Below, piece by piece: positions 6,323 through 7,036 of a stretch of DNA of 7,036 bases. The DNA comes from Clostridiaceae bacterium (GTDB lineage: Bacteria; Bacillota; Clostridia; Lutisporales; Lutisporaceae). The position numbers and the translations under genes are program-made. Each line of letters starts with the position of its first letter. Positions within the stretch are counted from its first letter, which is position 1. The stretch is taken from NCBI GenBank assembly GCA_028697435.1, contig JAQVFD010000112.1, forward strand, positions 1 through 7,036. The letters run 5' to 3'. The notes under the pieces were generated by a model. That model searched no databases. It was not told where the DNA came from and saw only the letters and a list, made by a program, of their open reading frames with translations.

Positions 6323-7036
6323 TCAAATATTACTGATTATTGCTTCAGCATATTCTCCTGTTGAAGCACTCCCCCCTATATCTGCCGTCAATACACTTTG
6401 GTCTGCTATCGTCTTCAACACAGCTGCCCTGATTCTTTCTGCACTCTGCTTTTCACCGAGATAATCCAGCATCATCGCCCCTGACAAAATCAAAGCCGTT
6501 GGATTCGCTATACCCCTGCCTGCAATATCCGGAGCACTTCCGTGAACTGCCTCAAATATTGCCATATCGCTGCCGATATTGGCACCCGGCACGAATCCCA
6601 ATCCGCCTACCAAGCCTGCGCATAGATCCGATAAAATATCTCCATACAAGTTCATTGTCAGTATGACATCAAAGTTCCCCGGCTTTGTCACCAACTGCAT
6701 GCACATATTGTCAACTATGATGTCCTCAAATTCTATCATTGGATAGCATTTTGAAACTACCTTGGCTGTATTCAGGAAAAGCCCGTCCGACATCTTCAGT
6801 ATGTTTGCCTTATGAACTACTGTCACTTTCTTCCTGCCATGCCTCACGGCATATTCAAAAGCACTTATCGCTATGCGCCGGGATGCATATTCCGTAATAG
6901 TCTTGACGGTTTCCACCTTTCCCGGTTCAACCATACTCTCAATACCTTGATATAGATCCTCGGTATTCTCTCTGAATATGACCAGGTCTATACCGTTAAA
7001 GGGTGTTTTTATCCCCGGTATGGAAATAACCGGTCT
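6323..7036 (-). CDS. icd: isocitrate dehydrogenase, NAD-type, C-terminal 237 residues (5' end outside window)
   Basis: The reading frame is open from the right edge to the TGA at 6325-6323. About 95-100 N-terminal residues are missing if the protein has the usual 330-335. It belongs to the isocitrate/isopropylmalate dehydrogenase family and converts isocitrate to 2-oxoglutarate and CO2. RENTEDLY (22-29 of the fragment) is the isocitrate form of the substrate loop; isopropylmalate enzymes have RELTGG there. Lys76 in HKANILK is the expected catalytic lysine, and NLYGDILSD (129-137) carries the metal-binding aspartates. In HGSAPDIAG, Asp170-Ile171 replace the Lys344-Tyr345 that bind the 2'-phosphate of NADP in E. 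coli Icd, so NAD is the predicted cofactor. The ATG at 6934 is internal: coding similarity continues upstream of it. Citrate synthase follows 28 bp downstream. Homoisocitrate dehydrogenase is a less likely alternative. Confidence 0.9.
   Translation of the reverse strand, partial: RPVISIPGIKTPFNGIDLVIFRENTEDLYQGIESMVEPGKVETVKTITEYASRRIAISAFEYAVRHGRKKVTVVHKANILKMSDGLFLNTAKVVSKCYPMIEFEDIIVDNMCMQLVTKPGNFDVILTMNLYGDILSDLCAGLVGGLGFVPGANIGSDMAIFEAVHGSAPDIAGRGIANPTALILSGAMMLDYLGEKQSAERIRAAVLKTIADQSVLTADIGGSASTGEYAEAIISNI

Noticed and set aside
6932..6934. ATG as start of the isocitrate dehydrogenase
   Set aside because: The conserved RENTEDLY substrate loop lies upstream of this codon in the same frame, so the gene continues beyond the window.

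Overview
The window looks like chromosomal DNA of an anaerobic, low-to-moderate G+C Firmicute, most likely class Clostridia. The reasons are strong AGGAGG-type ribosome sites, frequent TTG starts, a lipoteichoic-acid-synthase-type envelope enzyme and a lipoprotein NagZ-type GH3 enzyme (Gram-positive traits), and clostridial-looking TCA-branch enzymes. No tRNA, rRNA, transposase, CRISPR array or phage gene is visible.

Layout. (1) At the left edge is the 5' end of an unrecognised minus-strand gene (1-115). A divergent intergenic region of about 180 bp follows, holding a near-perfect palindrome (197-212) whose core resembles the DosR/NarL-type box. (2) A plus-strand pair comes next. The first gene is a P-loop protein of the ParA/MinD/CpaE type with degraded signature residues (295-1746). 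The second is a lipoprotein beta-N-acetylhexosaminidase of family GH3 (1767-3011), only 20 bp downstream. Both are best read from TTG codons with good upstream ribosome sites. (3) Converging on this pair, and overlapping its end by 12 bp, is a minus-strand LtaS-type membrane phosphoglycerol transferase (3000-4841) with five membrane segments and a full set of catalytic residues. (4) Upstream of it on the minus strand are citrate synthase (4936-6294) and the C-terminal 237 residues of an NAD-type isocitrate dehydrogenase (6323-7036, cut by the window edge). These two are 28 bp apart and probably one operon.

Working together: isocitrate dehydrogenase and citrate synthase form two of the three steps from oxaloacetate and acetyl-CoA to 2-oxoglutarate, which anaerobes use mainly for glutamate synthesis. 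The NagZ-type lipoprotein and the LtaS-type enzyme both act outside the membrane on the cell wall (muropeptide sugars and glycerol-phosphate polymer). They are convergent, not co-transcribed. The P-loop protein is the least understood gene. Its tight coupling to the NagZ lipoprotein and the operator-like palindrome upstream are the most interesting points. I do not see a convincing new defence or mobile system here.
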